Notes under the pieces: generated by a model
Told to the model about the DNA's origin: nothing
The model's database searches: none
Seen by the model: the letters and a program-made list of their open reading frames with translations, nothing else
Translations under genes and position numbers: made by a program
NCBI GenBank assembly: GCA_021776775.1
Contig: JAJFFE010000053.1
Span: 1-64,000, forward strand
Length of the DNA stretch: 64,000 nucleotides
Source: Planctomycetota bacterium
GTDB taxonomy: Bacteria; Planctomycetota; UBA8108; UBA1146; JAJFFE01
Direction of reading: 5' to 3'
In this document: in pieces, positions 1 to 9,037 of the stretch
Layout: each line of letters starts with the position of its first letter
Position numbering within the stretch: the first letter of the stretch is position 1

Positions 1-1270
1 TCTCGGAATCGATACTGAACGGCTCCCGAATGGCTTCGATCTGCGATTGTTCCAGTCCGGGTCCGCTGTCGATCACCATGAACTCGACCCGTGTCGAAGT
101 GGCCTCCTCGGCGCCGGCGGTGGAACGTGCGATCAAGCGAACTTCTCCGACTTCCGTGTATTGAATCGCGTTCTCGATCAACTTGCGGAGCACGCGCAAG
201 ATCAACGGGAGCGGTCCCTCGAACTGGTCGGGGAGCTCTGGATCGACCTCGAGAATCAGCGTCAAGTCCACTTCGTCTGCCGCCGGAGTGAACTCCACCC
301 ATAGCTCGTTCATGAGGTCTCGCAGAGAGAACTGCCAACTGGCGATCGGCTCTCTGTCCATCACGCGCGTCACCGTCGACAGGTCATCGAAGTCGTCACG
401 GAGGGCCGCGATCAGGTCGCGAATCGGCCCGGTGGTTTCCGGCTGCAGCCGGCTCGATTCGCGGATGACTCGTTCGATGGCCGACTCCAACCGAACCACG
501 ACGGGATCGAGTTCACACGCAACTCGCTCGAGGAATCCTTCGTGGCGGTTCAGCTTGTTGCGGTTCGATCGCAGCGCTTGCAAGGATCGGATGCGTTGTC
601 TTCGTTCGCTGACCAACCGTCGATTCGAGCGGACGCCGATGAGTGTGATCATCGTCAACGCGGCCACGCCGCACGCGAGGAGCTGCCATGTTCGGCGCCA
701 GAACCGACTCATCGCCGTTTGCGAGATACCCTCCCACGGAAGGTCGATGAGAACCCACGCCTGGGCGGGATGGGTTCCGTCGTGGATCGGAGCGACCGCC
801 GTCATCCACGTACCAAAGTCGTCTAGGTACGGACCGCACGCCTGTGCGTGCTGGCCCCCGGTCCCGACATCCAAGGGGAACGTGATGTCGCGCCCGACCC
901 AAGCCTTGGTGTTCGAATCCAGGACGACGGTCCACGCGTCGCCGTTGGAAACCACGGTGTACAGCGGGCTGGGAAGCTGATGTACCGCGTGAGCATTGAC
1001 GAGGATCGGGCGAAGAGCGCGGTACTCTTGGAGATCCTGTATCGAGGACATGCCGGAGAGTTCGGCGACCCGTTGGTGTAGTGGGGCTTCTATCTGGCTC
1101 GCCACTCGCTCGACGATCGACACCAGGTGGTCGGAGGTGCGCTCTTGCGTCGATGCGACTTCGGCCTGGTACAGTGCTTGGATCGCGAGCCCCGCAACTG
1201 CGCAAACCATCACTCCGGCGGCGACGCACCAAAACACGATGTCGCGGTGTGAGTCGGAGGAGAATCGCAT
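1..1270 (-). CDS. Membrane sensor histidine kinase-like protein, C-terminus off the window
   Basis: The reverse strand is open from an ATG at 1270 to the window edge (423 residues seen). Residues about 10-33 form a membrane helix. An extracytoplasmic sensor region follows, then a second helix around 186-206 and a HATPase domain with the N-box LIENAIQYT (about 362-370) and the G1 box DSGPG (about 400). Where a HisKA domain normally has SHELRTP, this protein reads ACELDP, so the phospho-accepting His is Cys252 (codon at 515-517). The fold is that of a two-component kinase with an N-terminal sensor. Without the H-box His it may be a pseudokinase or act through partners. The G2 region and any receiver domain lie outside the window. 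No response regulator is visible beside it. Confidence 0.8.
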   Translation of the reverse strand, partial: MRFSSDSHRDIVFWCVAAGVMVCAVAGLAIQALYQAEVASTQERTSDHLVSIVERVASQIEAPLHQRVAELSGMSSIQDLQEYRALRPILVNAHAVHQLPSPLYTVVSNGDAWTVVLDSNTKAWVGRDITFPLDVGTGGQHAQACGPYLDDFGTWMTAVAPIHDGTHPAQAWVLIDLPWEGISQTAMSRFWRRTWQLLACGVAALTMITLIGVRSNRRLVSERRQRIRSLQALRSNRNKLNRHEGFLERVACELDPVVVRLESAIERVIRESSRLQPETTGPIRDLIAALRDDFDDLSTVTRVMDREPIASWQFSLRDLMNELWVEFTPAADEVDLTLILEVDPELPDQFEGPLPLILRVLRKLIENAIQYTEVGEVRLIARSTAGAEEATSTRVEFMVIDSGPGLEQSQIEAIREPFSIDSE

Positions 1271-1417
1271 GGGACGTGGAAGCCTCGGGAGCCGGCGGTT
1301 GAACGGTGAGGTGAACTACGAATACGACGGACACCCAATAATACGATGGGCGGTCACTATCCCGGTGCGGGCACGCCGTTAACGCGTCTATCGAAACAGG
1401 ATAGCCTCGACCACTGC

Positions 1418-2560
1418 TCAGCGCCGGCGGATACGCTCGACCGCGCTTGCCACTCGCTCCACCGTGAACGCGATCTCTGCCGTGGTCGTGGTTCGTCCGA
1501 CTCCGAACCGAACGGTGCAGTTCGCTTCGCCCTTCGATAGCCCCATTCCCATCAACACATGCGACGGTTCCAATTCGGCCGAGGTGCACGCCGAGCCGGA
1601 GCTCACCGCGATCTCCGGCATGCCGAGCATCAGGGATTCGCTCTCGATCCCGGGGAGCGTGACGCTGAGGATTCCGGGAATGCGCTCGTCTGGGTGTCCG
1701 TTGAAACGGGCGTCGGGGATTTCTCTCGCGAGGCCGACTTGGAGATCATGGGCGAGGGTGCCGATCGATTGCGCTCGCTCGGGATCGGCCAGGGCGCACG
1801 CTTCGCCGAGTCCGACGATGAGCGGCACGGGTAGAGTGCCTGAGCGTAGGCCGCGTTCGTGTCCGCCCCCGAATTGAATGGCCGCGATTCTCGCGCGGGG
1901 GGCGCGCCCTCGGACATAGAGCGCTCCCACCCCCTTCGGTCCGTAGAGCTTGTGCGCCGAGATCGACAGCAGGTCGGCGCCCAGCGTGTTTACGTCGACC
2001 GCGATTTTCCCGACCGCCTGCGCGGCGTCCGTGTGCAGGAGGATGCCGCGACTGCGCGTCTCGGCCGTGAGCTTAGCGATGGGGTTGAGGGTGCCGACCT
2101 CGTTGTTTGCCAACATCAAGCTCACCAGGATGGTGTCGGGTCGCAGCGCTTCGGTCACTAGTTGCGGGTCGATTTTCCCCGTGGAATCCGGTTGGAGACG
2201 CGTGACTTCGAATCCTCGCTTCTCGAGGACCTTCATCGGATCGAGGACCGCCTTGTGCTCAATTCGGGAAGTGATCAAATGGCGCCCTCGCGACTGGTGG
2301 GCCTGGGCGGCTCCCAGGATCGCGAGGTTGTTCGACTCGGTCGCGCCGCTGGTGAAGACGATGTCGGCGGCGCGCCCGCCGATTCTCCGTGCGACGCGTT
2401 CCCGCGCAGATTCGACGGCGTCATCGGCTTGCCAGCCGAACGCGTGAGTCTTGCTCGCCGCATTCCCGAATTTCTCGCTGAAATAGGGGAGCATGGCTTC
2501 GAGGACTCGGTCGTCGACCGCGGTCGTCGCGTTGTGATCGAGGTAGATCGGCAGGCGCAC
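1418..2560 (-). CDS. iscS: Cysteine desulfurase (IscS/NifS family)
   Basis: A PLP-dependent class V aminotransferase-fold enzyme of 380 residues. It converts cysteine to alanine and passes a persulfide to Fe-S cluster or thio-cofactor assembly in the cytoplasm. Visible signatures are the N-terminal YLDHNATT, the SGATESNN loop near 71-78, His102 in the IEHKAV motif, the PLP lysine Lys204 in SAHKLYGPKG, and catalytic Cys325 in SSGSACTS. The length is close to IscS but lacks a long C-terminal extension. No iscU, suf or regulator gene flanks it, so its sulfur acceptor cannot be named from context; tRNA thiolation or Fe-S assembly are both possible. It is divergently oriented to the acyltransferase gene that follows. 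Confidence 0.93.
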   Translation of the reverse strand: MRLPIYLDHNATTAVDDRVLEAMLPYFSEKFGNAASKTHAFGWQADDAVESARERVARRIGGRAADIVFTSGATESNNLAILGAAQAHQSRGRHLITSRIEHKAVLDPMKVLEKRGFEVTRLQPDSTGKIDPQLVTEALRPDTILVSLMLANNEVGTLNPIAKLTAETRSRGILLHTDAAQAVGKIAVDVNTLGADLLSISAHKLYGPKGVGALYVRGRAPRARIAAIQFGGGHERGLRSGTLPVPLIVGLGEACALADPERAQSIGTLAHDLQVGLAREIPDARFNGHPDERIPGILSVTLPGIESESLMLGMPEIAVSSGSACTSAELEPSHVLMGMGLSKGEANCTVRFGVGRTTTTAEIAFTVERVASAVERIRRR

Positions 2561-2761
2561 GGAGGTGGCCCTTTCGTTGGAGTGCCGAGTCGGGGAGCGA
2601 CGTGGAGTATTCCGGTTCCCTTGTTGTTTGGCAACGCGGTGATTCGGGCGGCGGTGATTCGGTCCGCTGCGATGCTTTCATGGTGGGTTGGCCCACGGGT
2701 CGTTTGCAGTGGGTTCCGTCGCAATCTCTGGGGCGGTCCTTCGGGCAAGGCCCGAGGTCAG

Positions 2762-3823
2762 GTGGAGGACGAGTTGTTGGTTGAGGAACGGGCGGGCGGA
2801 GAAACCGCGATCGAGAGCAACGTCGAAGAACCGAGTGCGGCTTCCCGCCGTCGGGTTCGATCCAAAGATGTGCGTCGATGGATCTTGCCTCCGATCGCGC
2901 GCGCGCTTGTATTTGCGATGTCGCTTCCGCCCTTGTGGTTCTCGCGTCGTGTCGGATCGTTGCTCGGCACGTTGGCGTGGTTCGTCATGCGCGGTGAGCG
3001 TCGGCGAACCGAGCGTCGGTTGGCGATCGCGTTTCCGGAGAGCATGACGGTGGTCGAACGTCGCCGGCTGGCGCGGCGGGTCTTCCAACACTTTGGCCGC
3101 CTATTGTGTGAGGTACCGGTGTTCGTCGGCTGGGGCCGCATGCGGCTCCGCGAAGAGTTCAAGTGGCGCGGACTAGATGTCGCCGAGACGCAGATGCGAA
3201 GACTCGTCGATGAAGGCAACGGTGTCATCATTGTCGTGCCGCACATCGGCAACTGGGAACTCGCCGGAAGTTTGGGTTCTCACGGATGGCAGACGCTGGT
3301 GATCGCCAAGCGTTATCGCGTCGAAGGCTATCAACGATTAATGCACGAGTGTCGGGAGCGGCTCGGTTGCAACATCGTCTACCAAGACGACACCATGATG
3401 CCCGTCGTTCGCCATCTGAGGCGCGGCGGAGTGCTCGGCATGCTGCCGGACTTGGATGCCAAGCGGCTTTCGGGAATCTTCGTCCCGTTCTTCGGTCGTC
3501 CCGCGTACACGACCGATAGCGTGGCTCAGCTATCGTTGAAGTTCGGTTCACCGGTCGTCGTCGTCGGATGCGTGCGCGAAGGCGACGACTATCGAATCGA
3601 AATGTCGTCGCCGGTGCGCCCGAACTCGGTCGAGGGAAGCGAATACCCGGTCCGTGAGTTCACGCTGGCTTGGTTGAGCAAGGTCGAATCCTTGATCCGC
3701 CGCTATCCAGAGCAGTGGGTCTGGTTGCACGATCGTTGGCATTCGACCGAAGAGACCCTCGCCGCGCGCCGAGATCGCGAACGGGCTCGCGATCGGGCCG
3801 AAGTCGCCGCCCGCTCCTCGTAA
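2762..3823 (+). CDS. LpxL/HtrB-like lipid A acyltransferase
   Basis: A lysophospholipid-acyltransferase-superfamily protein of the LpxL/LpxM (HtrB) type. These enzymes add secondary acyl chains to lipid A at the inner membrane. The core contains the H-X4-E catalytic motif, HIGNWE, at residues 161-166. It also has the family pattern VLGMLPDLDAK followed by a PFFGRPAYT segment, and a C-terminal WLHDRWH. A hydrophobic segment near residues 45-75 fits the N-terminal membrane anchor. I chose the GTG at 2762, a few bases after GAGG. The frame is open back to 2162, and an ATG at 2672 would add 30 residues, so the start is uncertain. Upstream of the core lies a charged, poorly conserved ~45-residue lead. 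Confidence 0.82.
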   Translation: MEDELLVEERAGGETAIESNVEEPSAASRRRVRSKDVRRWILPPIARALVFAMSLPPLWFSRRVGSLLGTLAWFVMRGERRRTERRLAIAFPESMTVVERRRLARRVFQHFGRLLCEVPVFVGWGRMRLREEFKWRGLDVAETQMRRLVDEGNGVIIVVPHIGNWELAGSLGSHGWQTLVIAKRYRVEGYQRLMHECRERLGCNIVYQDDTMMPVVRHLRRGGVLGMLPDLDAKRLSGIFVPFFGRPAYTTDSVAQLSLKFGSPVVVVGCVREGDDYRIEMSSPVRPNSVEGSEYPVREFTLAWLSKVESLIRRYPEQWVWLHDRWHSTEETLAARRDRERARDRAEVAARSS

Positions 3824-3956
3824 GCTCCGCAACGGTCTGACCCTCCAGCCGGTTTCTGGGCCCGCCCGACCTTCTTGGTATTCTCGGCTTTCGTGATTAA
3901 GATGTCGGAGTTGCGCAACGGCTTTGCCTTCGGCGGCGAGGCGAAAGGACAATTCC

Positions 3957-4877
3957 ATGATTTCGATTTCGATTTCCACTGTCGTGCTCCTGGCGTGCAC
4001 CGTGGGTCACCCCGTCCCGACCGTCGGGATACTCAGCGCTCTTCCGAGTCCGGTCGAAGCGTCAGCGAATTTCGACTCGATTCCACTGACGTGGAAAGAC
4101 GAGAAGGGGTTCGAGGAGTTCACCAAGGCGCAAAAGGCGTTCGAGGATGGTGACTACAAGACTGCCGAGGCCAGCTTCAAGGCCGCAGGCAAACTCGCCA
4201 AGGGTGGGAAGACGTCCAAATACGTCAAGAAGCTTCGCGCCGGGTCGCGATTGATGATGAGCCTCACGGCTCAAGTGGCGGCCGGTCAGAAGCGCAAGGC
4301 GTTGAAGTACGCTGAAGACAACACCAAGGCGTTTGCGGACACGCCGGTCGAGGGCAAGTTGATCGCGCTGACCGAGGAACTGGTTCCGCTGGTCTTTCAC
4401 GTCCTCGAAGACTTCGAGAAGAACGGCCCATACTCGGAGAAGTACGGCAAGTCGTGGGTGACCGACGAAGCGCTCGTCAAACAAGGCAAGCGAGCGTTGA
4501 AGTGGGTCACGACCGGGCAAGACCCAGAACTCAAGATCAAGGACTTGCCGAAGAGTTTGACCTCGTACGAGGCTATCGCGCTCTGGGTCTACTTTCCCAA
4601 GAAGAGCGGGGGCTTCGACATGATCTTCAAGTGCAAGGGGACTTCGAAGACTGCGGTGACTCAGACCACGATCACCAACGCCTACTTCCATTCTCAGTCC
4701 GCGTTCAAAGGGTGGAAGCGACTCGAGATTCCATTGAAGAGATTCAAGCCTCAAGGGGACGTGTCTTGGTCCGACATCGCAGACTTTCGACTCAAATTCC
4801 AGGGTAAGCGCAACGCCACCCTGTACGTCGACGACATCGTATTGGTCCGGAAGGACGGCGAGGCGAAGAAGAAGTGA
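3957..4877 (+). CDS. Secreted protein with TPR-like N-part and C-terminal beta-sandwich
   Basis: A 306-residue exported protein. The ATG at 3957 is preceded by AAAGGA at a good distance and begins a hydrophobic signal-like segment (MISISISTVVLLACTVG). Residues about 45-75 resemble a TPR helix pair (FEDGDYKTAEASFKAAGKL). The last ~110 residues alternate strands and end in YVDDIVLV, a pattern of carbohydrate-binding or CIA30-like galactose-binding sandwiches that follow the phrase 'LTSYEAIALWVYFP'. I infer a ligand- or glycan-binding periplasmic or surface role. No catalytic residues are recognisable, and the domain assignment comes from pattern only. It is followed by a strong hairpin shared with the convergent EF-hand gene. 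Confidence 0.6.
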   Translation: MISISISTVVLLACTVGHPVPTVGILSALPSPVEASANFDSIPLTWKDEKGFEEFTKAQKAFEDGDYKTAEASFKAAGKLAKGGKTSKYVKKLRAGSRLMMSLTAQVAAGQKRKALKYAEDNTKAFADTPVEGKLIALTEELVPLVFHVLEDFEKNGPYSEKYGKSWVTDEALVKQGKRALKWVTTGQDPELKIKDLPKSLTSYEAIALWVYFPKKSGGFDMIFKCKGTSKTAVTQTTITNAYFHSQSAFKGWKRLEIPLKRFKPQGDVSWSDIADFRLKFQGKRNATLYVDDIVLVRKDGEAKKK

Positions 4878-4937
4878 GCCCGTCGCGTTCTTAGCGGACG
4901 GGTACCCGAGAGAGCTTCTGATGAGAGTCCGATGAAA

Positions 4938-4974
4938 GAAGGGGCCCCGGCGAAAGATTCGTCGGGGCCCCTTC
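4938..4974. terminator. Bidirectional hairpin between convergent genes
   Basis: A 12-bp perfect stem (4938-4949 pairing with 4963-4974) encloses a loop that itself can pair as CGAA/TTCG. It sits between the converging stops at 4877 and 5055. There is no T-run on either side, so it may act as a stable mRNA 3' end as much as an intrinsic terminator. Confidence 0.7.
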
Positions 4975-5054
4975 TCGATGGAACAACGCCGTTGGTTGAG
5001 TGAAACAGTTGCTGAGCAACGCGGTTGTCACCAACGCAGTCTTGGACTGGCGGC

Positions 5055-5729
5055 TCAATGGTCGAGGTCGCTCGTCTGTTCTCGCTTCTTGTCGCGCTCG
5101 GCCTTGTCGCGCTCGGCCTTGTCCGCCGAATCCTCTTGGCGTTGTTGCGCTGCGCGAAGGTCTTTTCGGTCGATCCAACCGTCCTTGTTGATGTCGAGTC
5201 GGGCGAACGTCTCGGCGTTCCCCGTGAACTCGTCGGAGCTCACTCGCCGATCGCCGTCTTTGTCCTGCTGCAAGGTTCTTCGGAGAACGCGGATCGCGCG
5301 TTGGCGCCGTTCGCGGGCGTCGCGCCTCGGACTACCGCGCCGATTCGCTTGCACCTGCGCCCACTCCTTGGTGTCGATGAAGCCGTCCTGGTTTCTGTCG
5401 GCGATCTTCCACGCCGCGTCGTTGCCCGGGAACTCGCGGCGGTTCCACTTGCCGTCGCCGTCTCTGTCGCGTTGCACCCACGGGTCGACCCGTTTCGGCT
5501 TCGCTTTCGCCTCGGCGGTCGGCGCACCGGCCTTCGGCGGATCGGTGGTCTTGGGCGAATCCGTCTTGGGCGCGTCACTCTTGGGCCGCGACGCCGGCTG
5601 AGACGTGGGCCGAGAGGTCGGCTTGTCGGTCTTGCCGTCGGATTGCCCGGCCGCTAGAGCGAGCGTCGTGCCGGCAACGGTCAGCAGCAGGAAGAGGGCT
5701 AACCGGTACGGGGTCGTCATTCGTTTCAT
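5055..5729 (-). CDS. Secreted EF-hand calcium-binding protein
   Basis: A 224-residue protein with a signal peptide (ALFLLLTVAGTTLALAAG) and a Pro/Thr/Ser/Lys-rich spacer at about 30-75. Four EF-hand loops follow: DRDGDGKWNRRE (88-99), DRNQDGFIDTKE (111-122), DKDGDRRVSSDE (156-167) and DINKDGWIDRKD (179-190). All retain acidic residues at positions 1, 3 or 5 and 12, so Ca2+ binding is likely. The C-terminus is a charged helix with an AERDK repeat. The start at 5729 has GAGGAG upstream; an in-frame ATG 30 bases further up lacks one. EF-hand modules in exported proteins are common in planctomycetes. No enzymatic domain is present, so a structural or Ca2+-dependent surface role is inferred. Confidence 0.8.
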   Translation of the reverse strand: MKRMTTPYRLALFLLLTVAGTTLALAAGQSDGKTDKPTSRPTSQPASRPKSDAPKTDSPKTTDPPKAGAPTAEAKAKPKRVDPWVQRDRDGDGKWNRREFPGNDAAWKIADRNQDGFIDTKEWAQVQANRRGSPRRDARERRQRAIRVLRRTLQQDKDGDRRVSSDEFTGNAETFARLDINKDGWIDRKDLRAAQQRQEDSADKAERDKAERDKKREQTSDLDH

Positions 5730-5779
5730 ACTTCCACGCTCCTCTGGGTATCCGCTCACATCTTAGAACAAGAACCCCA

Positions 5780-6901
5780 CTAGGTCCCAACCGGTTTCGC
5801 GGATCCTCGTCCCGAGAGCCGTTGGTCCACGAAGCGCTGAACTCGTTCGACGCCAATCGTCTGCATACAGATGGCGTGATCGCAACGCCTCAGCGTGCAG
5901 GGTGAGCACGGCACATCGGACCTCAACACGTCTCGTCGGTGACTCCAGGGCCCATAGAGGGCCGGGTCCTTGGGGCCGAACAGAGCGACGACGGGGACTC
6001 CCGAAGTGGCGGCCAAGTGCAGGGGGCCGGTATCGGCGGCGACGAGTAAGTCGCACGATTGAAGCAGTGCGATCAGGTGGCGCATGGACGGGGTCGCTGG
6101 GGCGAGTTCGCACGCTCCCGCGGAGCGATCGACGATCTCCTGCGCGCGTTGCTGGTCTCCCGGTCCCCAGCTGATGAGGACGCGGTGTCCGTCCTCCGCG
6201 AGGTTTTGGGCGAGTTCGGCATACCGAGCGTGCGGCCACTCCTTGAAGCGGCCGAATGCGCTTGCAAACGGGTGGAGCAGGACGCGTCGCTCTTCGTCGT
6301 CTCCGAGTTCGTTTTCGATATGGTGCCGCTCCGGCGTCACGTCGGGCAAGCGGCCCAGCGGTGTTTCGCCGTGCCAGCCCAGGGATCGAACGATGTGCAG
6401 GTTTTTCTCGACCCGGTGGACCCGGCCGGCGGCGGATCGTGGTGAGTTTCCCGGCACCAGCCAACCGTACTCTTTGAGTTCTGTGGGGTGATGCCCCACG
6501 CGGTACCGACCGGCGGCAGTCAGTGCCACTGCGCGCGATCGCAGGTTGCCCTGGAAATCGATGACGAGGTCGTAGCGAGCGGTCCGTAGCCGAGACCGCG
6601 TCCGACTTACCTCGTCCAGGATCCGAGGCCACTCCTGCAGTCGCTTCATTCGACGAGACCACTCTTTGCGTGGCAGCCGAACGACCTCGTTCAAGTCGGG
6701 GTGACCCTCGAGAACGGAGGCGCCGAGGCTTTCGACCACCCAGTCGATACGGGCGTCGGGGTAAAGTTCGCGCAGCGCCGCGAGGGCCGGCAAGCAGTGA
6801 ATCACGTCGCCGAGGGCGCTCAACCGCACGATGAGGATCGACTCGATCGAGTCCGGCGTCGGCAGTGTGGAAGGGCGGGTCGGTGACGCAGGCGCGGTCA
6901 T
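5780..6901 (-). CDS. GT9 glycosyltransferase (heptosyltransferase-like)
   Basis: A 373-residue GT-B glycosyltransferase of family 9, which transfers heptose from ADP-heptose in LPS core synthesis at the cytoplasmic face of the inner membrane. Evidence: the N-terminal ILIVRLSALGDVIHCLPAL, the second-domain motif RRVLLHPFAS, and the hallmark DTGPLHLA followed by VALFGPKDP. Near the C-terminus a cysteine cluster CSPCTLRRCDHAIC matches the Cys-rich tail often seen in WaaC/WaaF relatives. The reading frame is open upstream to 8251, but that extension is antisense to the M16-like gene, and the ATG at 6901 begins the recognisable domain. A second GT9 gene is at 17800, and hldE, which supplies the sugar donor, is at 13692. 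Confidence 0.87.
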   Translation of the reverse strand: MTAPASPTRPSTLPTPDSIESILIVRLSALGDVIHCLPALAALRELYPDARIDWVVESLGASVLEGHPDLNEVVRLPRKEWSRRMKRLQEWPRILDEVSRTRSRLRTARYDLVIDFQGNLRSRAVALTAAGRYRVGHHPTELKEYGWLVPGNSPRSAAGRVHRVEKNLHIVRSLGWHGETPLGRLPDVTPERHHIENELGDDEERRVLLHPFASAFGRFKEWPHARYAELAQNLAEDGHRVLISWGPGDQQRAQEIVDRSAGACELAPATPSMRHLIALLQSCDLLVAADTGPLHLAATSGVPVVALFGPKDPALYGPWSHRRDVLRSDVPCSPCTLRRCDHAICMQTIGVERVQRFVDQRLSGRGSAKPVGT

Positions 6902-7081
6902 GAGCTCGATTCGCAAGGCTGGCCGTGATTCGGCGGTGACGGATGCGGATTTCTGGGCGAAAACGTCGGGGCCGGTGACTAGAATGCGCGGCCCGTCCTC
7001 GGGATGGAAGAGTCTCCCCTCGGGAAGCTGGCTCGTCATCCCTCCAATTCGCCCGCAACCGGAGAACCGAAAGGGGCTGCA

Positions 7082-9037
7082 ATGCGGTCTCGTCGTTTCA
7101 CTGTCATCGTAAGTTTCGCGATGATCATGATCGCCTCCGGGCTCGCCATCGCGAGCCCTTTCCAAGCAACGGAGAGCCGGCTCGACGGCGGGATTCGCCT
7201 GGTAACACTCGACGCCGAGAGCGCGGAGAGCGCCGCGTTCGAAGTGTGGGTCCGGGCCGGTCGCTGGATGGAGTCGGACAGTCAGCCCGGCGTCGCCCGC
7301 GCCACCGCCGAAGTTTTGATGCGATCGGGCACGAAAATCCATGGCGCCGCCGACGTGGTCGACAAGCTGTGTCAGGACTACGGCATTAGCGTCGAGATCG
7401 ACATCGCCGGCGAGTTCGCGCGATTTATCGTTCGCTGTGACCAACCGAAGGCGGTCCCGTTTGCGCACGGATTGATCGCCGCGCGTCTCGCAGTTCCTCT
7501 CGTCGGTCAGCCGGAGTTCGACGCGGCGATCGCAGAGTTGAGCGGACGCGGCGCCGGTAACTCCGCCTTCGTCAGTGAAGCGTACCGCCGCGCGTGGGGG
7601 GCTCAACATCCGCAGGGTCGACCCGAAGTGTTCGATACGTTGACGTGGGACGACGTGGTTGCGTTCTACGCGCACTACCGCCCGGCCCAAGTGGTCGTCG
7701 CTGCCAACGGACCGCGCGCTGCGCTCGGTCCGGTCGCTCGTCGAGAGTACGCCGCGTGGACGGTGACCGGCGAGGCTCCGCGACGGATCGCTGTCTCCCT
7801 CAAAGTGCAATCCGGACCGACCATCGCACTGGCGCCGGCCGAAGTTGGCGCGACGCCGTACGCGGTCTTGGTACGAGGAATCAACGTTGCGGTGCTCCGC
7901 GATCGAGGTGCGCTCGAACTGGCCCTCGCCGTCGCCGACTCGAATCGCGGTGGTGGCGGATCGTTCCTGTCGCACAGTTTCGGCACCATGGGCGAGATCT
8001 GCATTCCGTTGAGCGGCGACGACTTGGACGCGCAGATTCAGCGAACGCTCGACGCCATGATCGCCCTGGGCAAGTCGGTCGACGAGTCGACGCTCGAAGC
8101 GGCTCGCACGCAGGGGCCCGCCGGTCCCAATCAAGATCCGCTGCGTCGAGCCATCGAGTCTGCGTTCGGTCGCGGACCGGGAGCGCGTTCGGCCTCCGCG
8201 AAAGAGATACAGCAGCTCGCGGCAGAGTGGCTCGACCCCGGAAAGTTTCATCTGTTGATATCGGGTCCCCGTGATTTCGTGGCCAAGGTCTCGAAGTACG
8301 GAGTCGAAGTCGAAGTTGTCGCGGACTCGGAGTACCCGAAGCCGGCGGCCGAGTTGCTTGCGAACGTTGTCAAAGCGTTCGGCGGGGAGGGCGGGCTAGA
8401 CTCCCTGGAGACGCTCTCGTGGCGGGCCGATCGCGTGGTCAATCAGAACGGTCGAGCGCAAGCCGCGAAGACTCGTTCGATCGTGAAGTTCCCGCTGCAC
8501 ATGTACATCGAAACCTCGTCGGAGACGTCGAGTCAGTACACGACGGTTTCTGACGAGCAGGGGTGGATGGTACTCGAACGATCCGGCACCCCGGAGCTCG
8601 AGGATGAGCGAACCGTGCAAGCGATGCCGGACAGTACCGTCGCCGACTTCCGACTGTCGCTCCTGTTGGCGACCACCCCGCTGTTGCGCGTTCATGGGCA
8701 ACTCGAGCCGACAGAGTTGGCGCCAACGACGATCGATGGCAAAGAGCTTCGCGTCCTTCGCCTCGATAGGCCAGGCGTTGGGCAAGTGGACTTCTATGTC
8801 GAGCCCGACACCCACCGAATCGTGAGGCGCAAAGACACGAGAGCGACCTCGCGCGGACTCGTCATGTACGAAGAGGTGCTCGAGGACTTTCGTAAGGTCG
8901 GCACGTTCACGTTGCCTCACAAGCGAACGATCTACCAGAACGGCACGGAAAGCGTGCGCATCGTAACCGAGCGATTCACGATCAATCCCGAGGTCAAGCC
9001 GGGAACGTTCGACGCTCCGGAGGGCAGCACTCCTTGA
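7082..9037 (+). CDS. M16-like (insulinase-fold) protein without zinc site, fused to LolA-like domain
   Basis: A 651-residue exported protein (signal helix about 5-25; AAAGGGG precedes the ATG at 7082). Residues about 35-410 follow the M16 metallopeptidase plan: an N-terminal strand, a GRWMES loop, the helix where HxxEH should be, then DDVVAFYAHYRPAQVVVAANG, which closely matches the family's region after the active site. The zinc motif is replaced: the aligned stretch GVARATAEVLM has R, A and E where H, E and H belong. Residues about 440-640 form a second domain resembling outer-membrane lipoprotein-sorting or LolA-like barrels (for example DFYVEPDTHRIVRRKD). I infer a catalytically dead M16 scaffold with a lipid- or lipoprotein-binding module. 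The next gene overlaps its stop. Confidence 0.72.
   Translation: MRSRRFTVIVSFAMIMIASGLAIASPFQATESRLDGGIRLVTLDAESAESAAFEVWVRAGRWMESDSQPGVARATAEVLMRSGTKIHGAADVVDKLCQDYGISVEIDIAGEFARFIVRCDQPKAVPFAHGLIAARLAVPLVGQPEFDAAIAELSGRGAGNSAFVSEAYRRAWGAQHPQGRPEVFDTLTWDDVVAFYAHYRPAQVVVAANGPRAALGPVARREYAAWTVTGEAPRRIAVSLKVQSGPTIALAPAEVGATPYAVLVRGINVAVLRDRGALELALAVADSNRGGGGSFLSHSFGTMGEICIPLSGDDLDAQIQRTLDAMIALGKSVDESTLEAARTQGPAGPNQDPLRRAIESAFGRGPGARSASAKEIQQLAAEWLDPGKFHLLISGPRDFVAKVSKYGVEVEVVADSEYPKPAAELLANVVKAFGGEGGLDSLETLSWRADRVVNQNGRAQAAKTRSIVKFPLHMYIETSSETSSQYTTVSDEQGWMVLERSGTPELEDERTVQAMPDSTVADFRLSLLLATTPLLRVHGQLEPTELAPTTIDGKELRVLRLDRPGVGQVDFYVEPDTHRIVRRKDTRATSRGLVMYEEVLEDFRKVGTFTLPHKRTIYQNGTESVRIVTERFTINPEVKPGTFDAPEGSTP

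Noticed and set aside
513..1589. 358-residue reverse frame over the start of the sensor kinase and the end of the desulfurase
   Set aside because: It conflicts with two well-supported genes and has no domain.
2162..2761. N-terminal extension of the acyltransferase frame
   Set aside because: The extra residues run antisense to the cysteine desulfurase start and lack family similarity.
6902..8251. Upstream extension of the GT9 reverse-strand frame to 823 residues
   Set aside because: It is antisense to the M16-like gene and has no family-like sequence; the GT9 domain begins at ATG 6901.
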